Under the pieces are notes generated by a model. The model worked only from the letters and a program-made list of their open reading frames with translations. It was not told the DNA's origin and searched no databases. Shown one piece after another: positions 32,089 through 40,920 of a stretch of 64,000 bases of DNA. Position 1 is the first letter of the stretch, and every line of letters begins with the position of its first letter. Origin of the DNA: Campylobacter_A concisus_Y (lineage in GTDB: Bacteria; Campylobacterota; Campylobacteria; Campylobacterales; Campylobacteraceae); assembly GCF_902460415.1 (NCBI RefSeq), contig NZ_CABPTY010000002.1:411134-475133 (forward strand). The letters run 5' to 3'. The translations under genes and the position numbers were made by a program.

Positions 32089-33192
32089 ATGGAAAGAATT
32101 TCAGATATCATCGAGTCAATTGCAAATGAGAAAAATTTAGAGATAGAAGATGTAAAAGAGCGCGTTATAAGAGCTTTGATAAACACTGCAAAAAGAGTTT
32201 ATGGCGAAAATTATGAGTATGACGTGAGCATCGATGCTAATAAAAATTTAAAGCTTTATCAAAAAATTTCAATCGTAGCAAACGACGATGAGAGGCTTGA
32301 AGAGGATAATGAGCACTTTTTAAGCTTAAAAGAGGCTAAAAAGATAGATAGTGGCGTAGAGATCGGAGATGAGCTCACATATGAGCTAAGCCTTGATAAC
32401 CTTGGCAGAACCGCAGCTCAAACGCTTCATAAGGAGCTTGAGTATCACATTCAGCGCCTAGTAGAAGAGAAAATTTTACAAAAATATAATGAAATGAGCG
32501 GCCACATGGTCTTTGGACCAGTTGTTAGAGTCGATAATGACGAAAACACATTTATCGAGATAGACGAGCTTCGTGCCATCTTGCCACGTAAAAACCGCAT
32601 AAAAGGCGAGAAATTTAAAGTGGGCGACGTTGTAAAGGCGGTCATTAGAAAAGTTTTTACAGATAAAAATTTAGGCATAAAGGTCGAGCTTTCAAGGACT
32701 TCACCTAAATTTCTTGAAGCGCTGCTAACTTCAGAGGTGCCCGAGATAAAAGACGGTGGCATCATCATACAAGGAAGCGCTAGGATCCCTGGCGAAAGAG
32801 CTAAAGTAGCGCTCATTTCAACCACTCCAAATATCGATCCAGTCGGCGCAACTGTTGGCACAAAGGGTGTTAGGATAAATGCTGTAAGTAAAGAGCTTCA
32901 CGGTGAGAGCATCGACGCGATCGAATACACTACCGAGCCAGCGATCTTGGTGGCTCGCGCTATGGCGCCTGCGATCATCACATCTGTAAAGATCGAAGAA
33001 AACAAGGCGATCGTAACGCTTGCAAGCGAACAAAAGAGTAAGGCGATCGGTAAAAACGGCATAAATATCCGCCTTGCAAGCATGCTAACTGGCTATGAGA
33101 TCGAGCTAAATGAACTTGGCTCAAAAACTAGCAGCAGTGGCGAAAATGGCGAAATGGTTAAAGATCTAAAAGCACTCTTTGGTGATAACTAA
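32089..33192 (+). CDS. nusA: Transcription termination/antitermination factor NusA
   Basis: Start at ATG 32089 (MERISDIIES, GGAG upstream); an ATG at 32029 lies inside the TATAAT box. The 367-residue protein has the N-terminal RNA polymerase-binding domain, an S1 domain (MVFGPVVRVDNDENTFIEI) and two KH domains (VGTKGVRINAVSKEL with GERAKVAL before it; SKAIGKNGINIRLASML). The two acidic C-terminal repeats of E. coli NusA are absent, as usual outside gammaproteobacteria. It shares one base (TAATG) with the acetyltransferase gene. Confidence 0.93.
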   Translation: MERISDIIESIANEKNLEIEDVKERVIRALINTAKRVYGENYEYDVSIDANKNLKLYQKISIVANDDERLEEDNEHFLSLKEAKKIDSGVEIGDELTYELSLDNLGRTAAQTLHKELEYHIQRLVEEKILQKYNEMSGHMVFGPVVRVDNDENTFIEIDELRAILPRKNRIKGEKFKVGDVVKAVIRKVFTDKNLGIKVELSRTSPKFLEALLTSEVPEIKDGGIIIQGSARIPGERAKVALISTTPNIDPVGATVGTKGVRINAVSKELHGESIDAIEYTTEPAILVARAMAPAIITSVKIEENKAIVTLASEQKSKAIGKNGINIRLASMLTGYEIELNELGSKTSSSGENGEMVKDLKALFGDN

Positions 33193-33671
33193 TGAAATTT
33201 CAAATAAGAAAAGCGACTGAGGGCGATATAGACGTGATATGCGAGCTTGTAAGAGAGCTAGCAAGCTATGAGAATTTAAGCGATCAAGTCACTTTTACAA
33301 ATAAAATTTTTGCAGACTCTGTCTTTAATAAAAACCACGCAAAAGCCCTTGTCTGCGAGAGTGAGAACGGGGTGATAGGATATGCTATCTATTTTTACAC
33401 ATTTTCTACATTTTTAGGACTTGGTGGGATCTATCTTGAGGACATTTACATCAAAAAAGAGTTTAGAAGTCAAGGCATAGGCAAGGCATTTTTTAAATTT
33501 TTAGCTCAAATTTGCAAGGATGAAAATTTAAAAAGACTTGAGTGGTGCTGCCTAAACTGGAATGAGCCAAGTATTAAATTTTATGAAAGTATGGGTGCTA
33601 AAAATCAATCACTTGAGTGGAGAAACTATCGCTTGGACGGCAAAAATTTAGAAAAACTTTTAAATTTATAG
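33192..33671 (+). CDS. GNAT-family N-acetyltransferase
   Basis: The 159-residue protein has the GNAT fold: FQIRKATEGDIDVICELVRELASYEN at the N-terminus (split here as the typical opening), VIGYAIYFYTFSTFLGLGGIYLEDIYIKKEF across strands 4, and RSQGIGKAFFKFL as the acetyl-CoA R/QxxGxG loop, then WCCLNWNEPSIKFYESMGA. This matches the diamine (spermidine/thialysine) acetyltransferase-like group, but substrate is not certain. It is translationally coupled to nusA and followed by a terminator. Confidence 0.8.
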   Translation: MKFQIRKATEGDIDVICELVRELASYENLSDQVTFTNKIFADSVFNKNHAKALVCESENGVIGYAIYFYTFSTFLGLGGIYLEDIYIKKEFRSQGIGKAFFKFLAQICKDENLKRLEWCCLNWNEPSIKFYESMGAKNQSLEWRNYRLDGKNLEKLLNL

Positions 33672-33686
33672 TTCGTTTTAAATAAA

Positions 33687-33716
33687 AAGCTCAAATTTAC
33701 TTTTAAATTTGAGCTT
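33687..33716. terminator. Terminator after the nusA unit
   Basis: AAGCTCAAATTT (33687-33698) pairs with AAATTTGAGCTT (33705-33716) across a 6-base loop; it lies between converging genes and may serve both. Confidence 0.7.
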
Positions 33717-33724
33717 GTGAGCGA

Positions 33725-34177
33725 TTAAAATTTATATGTATATCCCAAATAAAGACCTACATTTGTGTCTTTTATTTTTGCATTATCATATTTTGCTATA
33801 GAGCTATATTTTGTTCTATCAGCTTTTAAACCAAATTCAACTGCATTGTTTTCGTTGATAGAGTATTCAGCACTAATTCTTGCACCTAGTATCCAGTCAT
33901 TTGTATTAGCTTTTTCCGAGCCATCATGAATGTCAAATATATCCATTTCAAGCTTTAAGTAGCCAGTGTAGCCACCAAGAACTAGTTTTATGTCCTTTGT
34001 TAACTCTGGTGTATAGTCTGCGCCTACTATAAATTTATGTGTACTCCATTTTATTGCTGTACCGTCTTCATCGCCAAGTGACTTTTTTGCTTGAAAGTCG
34101 TAAATGTAAGCTCCATAAACTCTAAAACTATCAAAATCATAGCCAGCTTTTAGTCCAAAATTTGATGAGCTTATCAA
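33725..34177 (-). pseudogene. 5'-truncated outer-membrane beta-barrel protein
   Basis: The 150 codons encode alternating amphipathic strands (FRVYGAYIYDF, LVLGGYTGYLKLEM, WILGARISAEYSI, VGLYLGYTYKF) and end in aromatic Phe, the signal for barrel assembly, so this is the C-terminal part of an opacity-type porin-like protein. No signal peptide or ATG precedes it: the frame extends upstream only through unrelated residues to a stop near 34210, and the nearest start is a TTG at 34177 without a good ribosome-binding site. The promoter-side half is therefore missing and the product could not be exported. Confidence 0.6.
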
Positions 34178-34243
34178 ACAGAGTGAGATGCTTGTAGGCG
34201 GGATATGTTATATAAAATTTAAAGCGAGATGATATAAGTTTTT

Positions 34244-34266
34244 AAAAGGTGGTTAGCCCACCTTTT
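34244..34266 (-). terminator. Terminator after the 156-residue lipoprotein gene
   Basis: AAAAGGTGG (34244-34252) pairs with CCACCTTTT (34258-34266) across TTAGC, one base after the lipoprotein stop on the minus strand. Confidence 0.6.
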
Positions 34267-34267
34267 G

Positions 34268-34738
34268 TTATTTTATTGCAATTATTTTTGTATCTTTTTG
34301 TTTAAGCTCTAGACTACCATCTACATTACATCTTGGATTTAAAGTTTCTAGTGTTGCCAAAACTTCTGTTTTATTACCTTCGCCTATGTCATCATATTTT
34401 TTTAAGATATACATATGTGGTGTATTTTTGGGTATGCTACCTTTTGGCATACTAAAAGCCACGGCTTTTACGTTAAATTTTTCTAGATCAACCTTTGTAT
34501 CTTTATCGACTATCAGATAACCTTTAATACCATCTTCTTTTAATTCATTTTTCTTGGTCTCTATATTATATTCCCAGTCAAAATTTATCCTTTTATAAAC
34601 CTTTACTTCGCCTTTAAAATGTTTGATACTACCCATATCAGCTTTACAAATTTCAGCCAAAGTAGTTGGCTCACCACATCCAGTTAGAGCAAAAGTAAGT
34701 GTTGCTGTAATGACTGAAAAAACGACTTTTGTTTTCAT
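34268..34738 (-). CDS. Putative lipoprotein with homopolymer-tract promoter
   Basis: The 156-residue protein has a lipoprotein signal with lipobox LTGC followed by GEP. The mature part is a mixed domain with four or more strands (GEVKVYKRINFDWEYNI, GYLIVDKDTKV, HMYILKKY) and Cys residues near each end (EICKAD, NPRCNVD) that could form a disulfide. I do not recognise the family. AAGGAAAA precedes the ATG. A run of 14 T on the coding strand lies about 40-53 bases upstream, beside a TAAAAT box, so expression may vary with tract length. Single gene with its own terminator. Confidence 0.65.
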   Translation of the reverse strand: MKTKVVFSVITATLTFALTGCGEPTTLAEICKADMGSIKHFKGEVKVYKRINFDWEYNIETKKNELKEDGIKGYLIVDKDTKVDLEKFNVKAVAFSMPKGSIPKNTPHMYILKKYDDIGEGNKTEVLATLETLNPRCNVDGSLELKQKDTKIIAIK

Positions 34739-34777
34739 ATTTTTCCTTTTTATAAAAGTTAGAAATTCGGATTTTAC

Positions 34778-34791
34778 AAAAAAAAAAAAAA
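34778..34791 (-). repeat. A14/T14 tract in a promoter region
   Basis: Fourteen A on the plus strand, so T14 upstream of GTAAAATCC (-10-like) on the coding strand of the lipoprotein gene. It occupies the T-rich upstream position of Campylobacter promoters and is long enough to vary by slippage. Confidence 0.55.
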
Positions 34792-34896
34792 TAAAACTGA
34801 AAAAATTAAACTAATAAATTTATGAAATATTTTTTGATAAATTTGGTGTAAAAAAGAAATTTGAGCTCAAAGCAAGCGCTTCAAGCTCATTTAAAT

Positions 34897-36237
34897 TTAC
34901 TCATTTAGGATAGAGAGAAGCTCTTTGTTGTCTTTTGTTTTTAGCATTTTTGCGTATAAGAATTTAAGCGCTTCGACATCGTCCATTGTAGCGATCGCAG
35001 AGCGAATAGCCCAAATTTTTTGAAGTTCGTCAGGTTTTTGAAGTAGTTCTTCTTTTCTGGTGCCTGATTTTAGTACGTTGATAGCTGGATAAATTCTGCG
35101 GTCAGAGATATTGCGGTCAAGCACGATCTCGCTGTTTCCAGTGCCTTTAAACTCTTCAAATATAACTTCGTCCATGCGTGAGCCAGTGTCTATTAGCGCG
35201 GTTGCGATGATGGTTAGTGAGCCGCCATGTTCGATGTTTCTAGCTGCACCAAAAAAGCGTTTTGGTTTGTGAAGCGCGTTTGCGTCCACACCGCCTGTTA
35301 GCACCTTGCCGCTTGGTGGAGTTACTGTGTTGTAGGCACGTGCTAGACGGGTTATGCTATCAAGCAATATGATGACATCTTTACCCATCTCAACTAGACG
35401 TTTTGCCTTTTCGATGACAAGCTCTGCCACGCGGACGTGGTTAAGCGCTGGCAGGTCAAATGTCGAGCTAAATACCTCGCCTTTTACGCAGCGCTGCATA
35501 TCGGTAACTTCTTCTGGTCTCTCATCGACCAAAAGCACCATGAGCTGGGCTTCTGGATGATTTTTGGCGATGCCGTGAGCTAGCTCTTTCATAAGCTCAG
35601 TTTTACCGCTTCTTGGAGGTGCGACGATGAGACCACGCTGACCCTTACCAATAGGTGTAAAAAGATCAAGCACGCGGCCAGTTAGCTTCATCGGATCATA
35701 CTCTAAATTTAGCTTTTCAGTTGGGAAAAGTGGGGTTAGGTTGTCAAATAATGGCCTCTCTTTTGCGTCTGCTAGAGGCATGTAGTTTACTGCTTCAATC
35801 TTTAAAAGGGCGTAGTATTTTTCCTGATCTTTTGGCTCTCTTACTTGGCCGGTGATGATGTCGCCCACACGAAGTGCAAATTTACGGATCTGAGAGTTTG
35901 AGACGTAGGCGTCGTTTGAGCTGTCGCTTAAATTTGCATCAACAGCCCTTAAAAAGCCATAACCTTCATTTGTGATTTCTAAAATTCCAGTAAATAGTAT
36001 AAAGCCGCCTTGTTTTGTCTGGGTTTTTAGTATCTCAAATATCAAATCCTGCCTGCGAAATTCTCGTGGATTTTCGACACCGACGCTATTTGCGATCTGT
36101 ACTAGCTCATCTAAACTAAGCGTTCTTAGCTCTTCGATCTTGTGTCCGTCTACTGGTATGTGTGTTCTTGATGCTTGATGTTTTTTTGTAGTTTTTGTAT
36201 TTTGAACAGCACTTTGCTCGGTTTGGTTATTTTCCAT
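34897..36237 (-). CDS. rho: Transcription termination factor Rho
   Basis: The 446-residue RNA-dependent helicase ends transcription of untranslated RNA. Residues 1-45 are a Lys/Gln-rich tail. Then come the RNA-binding N-terminal domain (TLSLDELVQIANSVGVEN) and cold-shock-like fold (EGYGFLR), followed by the RecA-type motor: GKGQRGLIVAPPRSGKTELM (Walker A), VLLVDERPEEVTDM (Walker B), the Q-loop region and LTGGVDANALHKPKRFFGAARN with the R-loop lysines. Length and motifs are standard. It has its own unit; 289 bases separate it from ccoI on the other strand. Confidence 0.96.
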   Translation of the reverse strand: MENNQTEQSAVQNTKTTKKHQASRTHIPVDGHKIEELRTLSLDELVQIANSVGVENPREFRRQDLIFEILKTQTKQGGFILFTGILEITNEGYGFLRAVDANLSDSSNDAYVSNSQIRKFALRVGDIITGQVREPKDQEKYYALLKIEAVNYMPLADAKERPLFDNLTPLFPTEKLNLEYDPMKLTGRVLDLFTPIGKGQRGLIVAPPRSGKTELMKELAHGIAKNHPEAQLMVLLVDERPEEVTDMQRCVKGEVFSSTFDLPALNHVRVAELVIEKAKRLVEMGKDVIILLDSITRLARAYNTVTPPSGKVLTGGVDANALHKPKRFFGAARNIEHGGSLTIIATALIDTGSRMDEVIFEEFKGTGNSEIVLDRNISDRRIYPAINVLKSGTRKEELLQKPDELQKIWAIRSAIATMDDVEALKFLYAKMLKTKDNKELLSILNE

Positions 36238-36384
36238 ATTTCCTCTTTAAATGCGGGGATAATTTTGCAGAATTTCTAAGTTTCAAAAAGAAGTTTTTGA
36301 AAGTTTTGGCATTTTATAAAAATAAAACTTTGTTGTCAAGAAATGGCATAAAATAAAATTTTTGCTCAAAAATGGTTGATTTGC

Positions 36385-36390
36385 TATAAT
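36385..36390 (+). promoter_or_regulatory. -10 box upstream of ccoI leader
   Basis: TATAAT in the context TTTGCTATAAT, 137 bases before the ccoI ATG; it would make a leader RNA of about 130 bases. Confidence 0.5.
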
Positions 36391-36426
36391 CTCGCCATTT
36401 TATAACGATAATAAAAGAAGAAATTT

Positions 36427-36456
36427 ATGCCTATTTTTGCAGTTTGCCTACCATAA
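36427..36456 (+). CDS. Possible nine-residue leader peptide MPIFAVCLP
   Basis: ATG to TAA encodes nine residues ending Cys-Leu-Pro. A weak AGAAG lies 8 bases upstream and a strong promoter 37 bases upstream. The start codon is inside the 5' arm of the inverted repeat. Could be chance. Confidence 0.25.
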   Translation: MPIFAVCLP

Positions 36457-36480
36457 ATTTATATGGTGCGTAATAGGCAT
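36427..36480 (+). promoter_or_regulatory. Nested inverted repeat in the ccoI leader
   Basis: ATGCCTATT (36427-36435) pairs with AATAGGCAT (36472-36480), and ACCATA (36450-36455) pairs with TATGGT (36462-36467) inside it. No T run follows, so it is not a simple terminator. It may be an RNA switch or attenuator-like element, or a protein-binding site. Confidence 0.35.
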
Positions 36481-36526
36481 GTGATGCAATAATATTAGTA
36501 AAAATTTTAGATAAAAGAAAGTAAAA

Positions 36527-38908
36527 ATGCCACAAAGTAGATGTGCTCATTGTAGATTAAAATTTGATGAAAACGTGATGATCTCAAATGAAAGCGGACT
36601 TAAATTTTGCTGTGTTGGTTGCAAAGGTGTTTATGAAATTTTAAATGAAAATGGGCTTAGTGAGTTTTATGAACGTCTTGGTAAAAATACACTTACACCG
36701 GCAAGCAACGGTGCAAATATCAAAAATTTAGCGACAAATTTTAGTGAGCTTGTGACAAAAGAGGGCGACTTTAGTCAAATTTCATTTTTAATTGATGGCA
36801 TCACTTGCTCAGCTTGCATCTGGCTACTTGAAAAGGCACTTTTTAGCTTACCTGGCGTCTTGGAGGTAAATATCAACTCGCTTAATCAAAAAGCGGTCAT
36901 TGTTTTTGATGAGCAGGAGCTTTTAATAGAGCAAATAATTGAAAAAATTTATGCCGTTGGCTACGTCCCAAAGCCATATGCTACGAGTCAAAAAGAGGAC
37001 GAACTAGCTAAGAAAAGAAGAAATTTTTACACAAAAGCGCTAGTTGGTATCTTTGCTACGATGAATATTATGTGGCTAGCCATTGCTCAGTATAGTGGGT
37101 ATTTTAGCGGCATAAGAGGCGATATAAAAGATATTTTAAGCTTTGCGCAGTTCGTGCTGGCAACGCCTGTGCTTTTTTATACTGGTAGCGAGTTTTTCAA
37201 AGGGGCAAAGATAGCCATAAAAAATGCTTCGCCAAATATGGATTTGCTTGTTATCACCGGAGCTAGCATTACTTATATTTACTCCATTTTTGCGATGTTT
37301 ACGAGGAGTGGCGAGAGCTATTTTGACTCGGTTGCAATGATCATCACCTTTGTTTTTATCGGTAAATTTTTAGAAATTTTGGGTAAAAAAAAGGCGCTTG
37401 AGACTTCAAATTTCTTAAATGATATGCTGCTTACAAAGGTATGTATTTTGGAGGATGGCAAAGATGTTTTAAAAGAGCCAAGAGATGTAAATTTGGGCGA
37501 AAAGATCGTGCTTAGATCAGGCGAGAGGGCGCTACTTGATGGAGTAGTGCTTAGCGGTGAGGCAAGCATGGATAGCTCAAGTCTAACGGGAGAGAGCCTG
37601 CCTGTGACCTTGGGAGTGGGGCAAGAGGTAAAAAGTGGCGTCATTTGCCAAAATGGACAAATCATCTACGAAGCAAAGGAAATTTTTAAAAATTCTTATC
37701 TAAATCAGCTTATAAATTTACTCCAAAATGCAGAGCTAAAAAAGCCAAATATCGAGCTAGTAGTCAATAAAATCGCTTCTAAATTTTCTCTTAGCGTGCT
37801 GACTTTGGCATTTTTTACATTTTGGTTTTGGTACTTTAAATATGGCTTTTCAGAGGCTATTGTCACGGCTGTTAGCGTCATCGTGATCGCTTGCCCTTGT
37901 GCGCTTGCGCTTGCCACGCCAGTTAGTAGTGTCTGTGCCCTTGGTGTGGCCTTTAAAAATAGAGTACTTTTTAAAGAGGCTAAATTTTTTGAAAGCCTTG
38001 CAAAGTGCGATGTAGCGGTATTTGACAAGACTGGCACGCTCACAAAGGCAGAATTTGAAGTTAGTGATTTTTTCATAAAAGAGAGCATAAGTTTAGATGA
38101 AATTTATTCGCTAGCTCTTATATCAAATCATCAAATAAGCGTGGCAGTGGCTAAATTTCTAAAGCAAAAAGGCGCAAGGAAAATAGAGCTTAAAAATATA
38201 AATTTAAGCGTGGCAAAGGGTGTTGAGGCTGAAATTTCAGGTAAAAAATTTTATGCAGGAAGCAAGCGATTTTTAGTTGAAAATGGTATTAGCTTTGATG
38301 AAACTGAAGAAAATGTGAGCTTTTTTGTGGGACTTAATGGTGAGCTAGTGGCGAAATTTTACCTAAAAGATAGCATAAAACCTGAAGCAAAGACCTTGAT
38401 ATACGAGCTAAATAGCGCTGGCATGAAAGTGTGTATCTTAAGTGGCGACGTGCAAAAAGTGGTAAAAAATGTGGCAGATGAGCTTGGCGTGAGTGAGTTT
38501 AGAGCAGAGATGTTGCCTGAAACGAAAGCTAAATTTATAAGCGAACTAAAAGAGCAAGGCAAAAAGGTGCTAATGGTAGGGGACGGTATAAACGACGCAG
38601 CAGCGCTTAGCCTTGCTCATGTTGCCATTTGTATGGGAAGCGGGGCGGCAATAAGCTTAGAAAGAAGTGATGTAGCGCTACTTGATGATAGTTTAAAAAG
38701 TCTAGCAAAGGCCATAAAAATCTCAAAATTTACTTACAAAACGATAAAGCAAAATTTGCTCTTTTGCCTTCTTTATAATGTTCTTGCTCTGCCATTTGCC
38801 GTATGTGGCTACGTCATTCCGCTATTTGCTGCGCTTTTTATGTCGCTTAGCTCGCTAAGTGTTATCTTAAACTCGCTTTATATTGTTAGAAAATTTAAGG
38901 AAAAATAA
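36527..38908 (+). CDS. ccoI: Copper-transporting P-type ATPase for cbb3 oxidase assembly (CcoI)
   Basis: The 793-residue membrane ATPase belongs to the FixI/CcoI group that exports Cu(I) to the periplasm for the CuB centre of cbb3 oxidase. An N-terminal Cys cluster (RCAHC, FCCVGC) is typical of CcoI; an HMA domain follows (DGITCSACIWLLEKAL, GITCSAC carrying CxxC). About eight membrane helices include the CPC motif (ACPCALALATP). SSSLTGESLPV is the actuator TGES loop, DKTGTLTK has the phosphorylated Asp, GDGINDAAAL the hinge. ccoS follows with a one-base overlap, confirming the role over a copper efflux CopA. Confidence 0.92.
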   Translation: MPQSRCAHCRLKFDENVMISNESGLKFCCVGCKGVYEILNENGLSEFYERLGKNTLTPASNGANIKNLATNFSELVTKEGDFSQISFLIDGITCSACIWLLEKALFSLPGVLEVNINSLNQKAVIVFDEQELLIEQIIEKIYAVGYVPKPYATSQKEDELAKKRRNFYTKALVGIFATMNIMWLAIAQYSGYFSGIRGDIKDILSFAQFVLATPVLFYTGSEFFKGAKIAIKNASPNMDLLVITGASITYIYSIFAMFTRSGESYFDSVAMIITFVFIGKFLEILGKKKALETSNFLNDMLLTKVCILEDGKDVLKEPRDVNLGEKIVLRSGERALLDGVVLSGEASMDSSSLTGESLPVTLGVGQEVKSGVICQNGQIIYEAKEIFKNSYLNQLINLLQNAELKKPNIELVVNKIASKFSLSVLTLAFFTFWFWYFKYGFSEAIVTAVSVIVIACPCALALATPVSSVCALGVAFKNRVLFKEAKFFESLAKCDVAVFDKTGTLTKAEFEVSDFFIKESISLDEIYSLALISNHQISVAVAKFLKQKGARKIELKNINLSVAKGVEAEISGKKFYAGSKRFLVENGISFDETEENVSFFVGLNGELVAKFYLKDSIKPEAKTLIYELNSAGMKVCILSGDVQKVVKNVADELGVSEFRAEMLPETKAKFISELKEQGKKVLMVGDGINDAAALSLAHVAICMGSGAAISLERSDVALLDDSLKSLAKAIKISKFTYKTIKQNLLFCLLYNVLALPFAVCGYVIPLFAALFMSLSSLSVILNSLYIVRKFKEK

Positions 38909-39138
38909 TGGATAGCGCGACACTTGCGATGCTGGTTTTTATCTCGGTTTTGATGGGAGCATTTTTGCTTTTTGGCGTACTTTGGGGGATAAAAAATAAG
39001 CAATTTGAGGACTACCGAAAATTTTTAGACGGAGCAAATTTGGACGATGAAGATGCGCTAAATGAAGCTTATGAGCTAGAGCTTCGCAAAAAAGAAGCTC
39101 TAAAAAAAAGAGCAAAATCTAATAAAGATAAAATTTAG
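38908..39138 (+). CDS. ccoS: cbb3-type cytochrome oxidase assembly protein CcoS
   Basis: The 76-residue protein has one N-terminal membrane helix (LAMLVFISVLMGAFLLFGVLWG, in the middle GAFLLFGVLW) followed by KNKQFEDYRKFLDGANLDDED, the CcoS pattern (GQFDD...P..M..DD). It shares one base with ccoI and is needed in other species to insert cofactors into cbb3 oxidase. Its TAG overlaps the dnaX TAA on the opposite strand by two bases. Confidence 0.85.
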   Translation: MDSATLAMLVFISVLMGAFLLFGVLWGIKNKQFEDYRKFLDGANLDDEDALNEAYELELRKKEALKKRAKSNKDKI

Positions 39139-40772
39139 CTCTCAATCGTTGGCTCACCAAAAAGTCTATTAGCCTCTTTTAGCACACCTTGTTCTCTTTG
39201 CCTTTGAAGCTCTTCTGGCGTTTTTAGCTCTTTGTTTAGCATCAAAGCAAAGTTGTTTTTCTCGTTTTGCGGCTCGCTTTTTATCTCGGTTTTTGGCTCA
39301 TTTTTAGTTTCAATGTTATTTGCATTTAGTCTTGAAATTTCCTCATCAAGCTCGTCTAATTCGCTTTTTTCATTATTTTCTAAAGAGGCTTTAGGCATCT
39401 TAGTTTGTGCTTTTTGTTCATCACTCTTTGCATTTACTATCTTCGCATTTTGTCCAAAAAGCGTACGCAATATCTCGTTTAAAATTTTCCAATTTTTCTT
39501 AAAATACTCTAGATTTTCATCTTTTGCATTTACTATCAGTCCAAGCTCATTGTTATTAAAGAAGCTAAATTCTACAAATTCTTTAAAAAACTCGCCAAGA
39601 TCGTAATTTCTATCATAAATTTTTGTTAAAAAGAGTTCATATGGACCTTGCATTTTAGCAGGAGCTGCTTGGCTTTTTTGAGTGATGACTTCTGTGATTT
39701 GAGTGAAATTCTCGTTATTTTTTGAGATCGCTTCATTTATAGCATCATCGATATCTTGTAAATTTAGTGCTTCTATCATCATAAAAAGCATTAGCATTAG
39801 CACAAAGCCATTGTCGCTACTTACATTTAGCATACCTTTAGCTTGTGCCAAAATTCTAAAAAATCTTTCATAAACAAGTAAAGAAATTTTTGAGTCGTTT
39901 TCTATAAATTTTTGCTTTAAATTTGCCAAAATTTCATCTATTATCATCTCTGGATCGTGGCTTTCAAGCTCGCTTACAAGCACTCTGATAGCATTTTTAT
40001 CGTGATTTAAAACATGAGTTATTATCTCTTCGATCTTTTCTGGATCAAGAAGCCCTAACATCGATGCTACGCCATTTGCCGTGACATTATTTGCCCCGTA
40101 AATGATAGCTTGATCAAGAAGTGTCAAAGTATCTCTTAGCGATCCTCCGCCACTTCTTGCTAAAATTTCAAGCGCCTCTTTTTCATAGCTAATGCCTTCT
40201 TTGCTTAAAATAAACTCAAGATGTTTAATGATGCTGTATCTGCTTATTTGCTTAAATCTAAAATGCTGCGTCCTTGAAAGCACGGTAGTTGGAAGCTTTA
40301 ATGGATCAGTCGTTGCTAGGATAAATTTTACATAACTTGGTGGCTCCTCAAGCGTTTTTAAAAGGGCATTGAAAGCCTCTTTAGTTAGCATATGTACTTC
40401 GTCAATTATAAAAATTTTATATCTTGCCATTGCCGGAGCATATTTTGTTTGCTCTATTAGCTCTCTTATATCATCTATCTTTCTGTGGCTAGCTGCGTCC
40501 ATCTCGATGATATCCATGTGACGTGACTCATTTGCCATTATGCATTGTGGGCATACTTCACATGGCTTTGAAGTAGGTCCTTTTTCGCATACTAGAGCTT
40601 TTGAAAATATCCTAGCACTTGAAGTTTTACCACTACCTCTAAGCCCAGAAAATAGATATGCGTGGCTTATGCGACCCTCGTCAAGTGCATGTATTAGGCT
40701 TTTGCTAACTGCTTCTTGACCGATGAGTTCATCAAAATTTTTAGGGCGATATTTTAAAGCTAGTGCTTGCAA
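39135..40772 (-). CDS. dnaX: DNA polymerase III subunit tau/gamma
   Basis: The 545-residue clamp-loader ATPase has YRPKNFDELIGQEAVSKSL at the N-terminus, Walker A GLRGSGKTSSARIF, a Zn-binding set (CEKGPTSKPCEVCPQC), Walker B FIIDEVHMLTKEAFNALLKTLEEPP, sensor and SRC arginine finger (VLSRTQHFRFKQI). The tail is charged and lengthens it beyond gamma; no clear slippery site for a shorter gamma form was seen. It is monocistronic and converges on ccoS. Confidence 0.95.
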   Translation of the reverse strand: MQALALKYRPKNFDELIGQEAVSKSLIHALDEGRISHAYLFSGLRGSGKTSSARIFSKALVCEKGPTSKPCEVCPQCIMANESRHMDIIEMDAASHRKIDDIRELIEQTKYAPAMARYKIFIIDEVHMLTKEAFNALLKTLEEPPSYVKFILATTDPLKLPTTVLSRTQHFRFKQISRYSIIKHLEFILSKEGISYEKEALEILARSGGGSLRDTLTLLDQAIIYGANNVTANGVASMLGLLDPEKIEEIITHVLNHDKNAIRVLVSELESHDPEMIIDEILANLKQKFIENDSKISLLVYERFFRILAQAKGMLNVSSDNGFVLMLMLFMMIEALNLQDIDDAINEAISKNNENFTQITEVITQKSQAAPAKMQGPYELFLTKIYDRNYDLGEFFKEFVEFSFFNNNELGLIVNAKDENLEYFKKNWKILNEILRTLFGQNAKIVNAKSDEQKAQTKMPKASLENNEKSELDELDEEISRLNANNIETKNEPKTEIKSEPQNEKNNFALMLNKELKTPEELQRQREQGVLKEANRLFGEPTIES

Positions 40773-40920
40773 TGCGGTATCCTTTTTATAAAGTTCAAGG
40801 ATTTTATAAAAAAAGGCATAAATTTATGATTATTTATCCTTTTCATATAGTTAAAATTTTCGATCTTTTAGATTGCTTTTAGTTAAATTTTAGATAATTG
40901 GTAATTTAAAAAGGATGAAA

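Larger units (their letters stand above)
36238..36526. other. Divergent region between rho and ccoI with leader peptide and hairpin
   Basis: The 289-base gap contains a strong plus-strand TATAAT at 36385-36390, a nine-codon reading frame and a nested inverted repeat (both listed separately), then an AT-rich stretch up to the ccoI start. A second TAATAT-like box near 36490 could give ccoI its own start. The rho promoter must lie in the left part; no clear box was picked out. Confidence 0.5.

Noticed and set aside
33741..33830. Treating the barrel fragment as a short complete outer-membrane protein
   Set aside because: No signal peptide or ATG start is present; the TTG has no ribosome-binding site.
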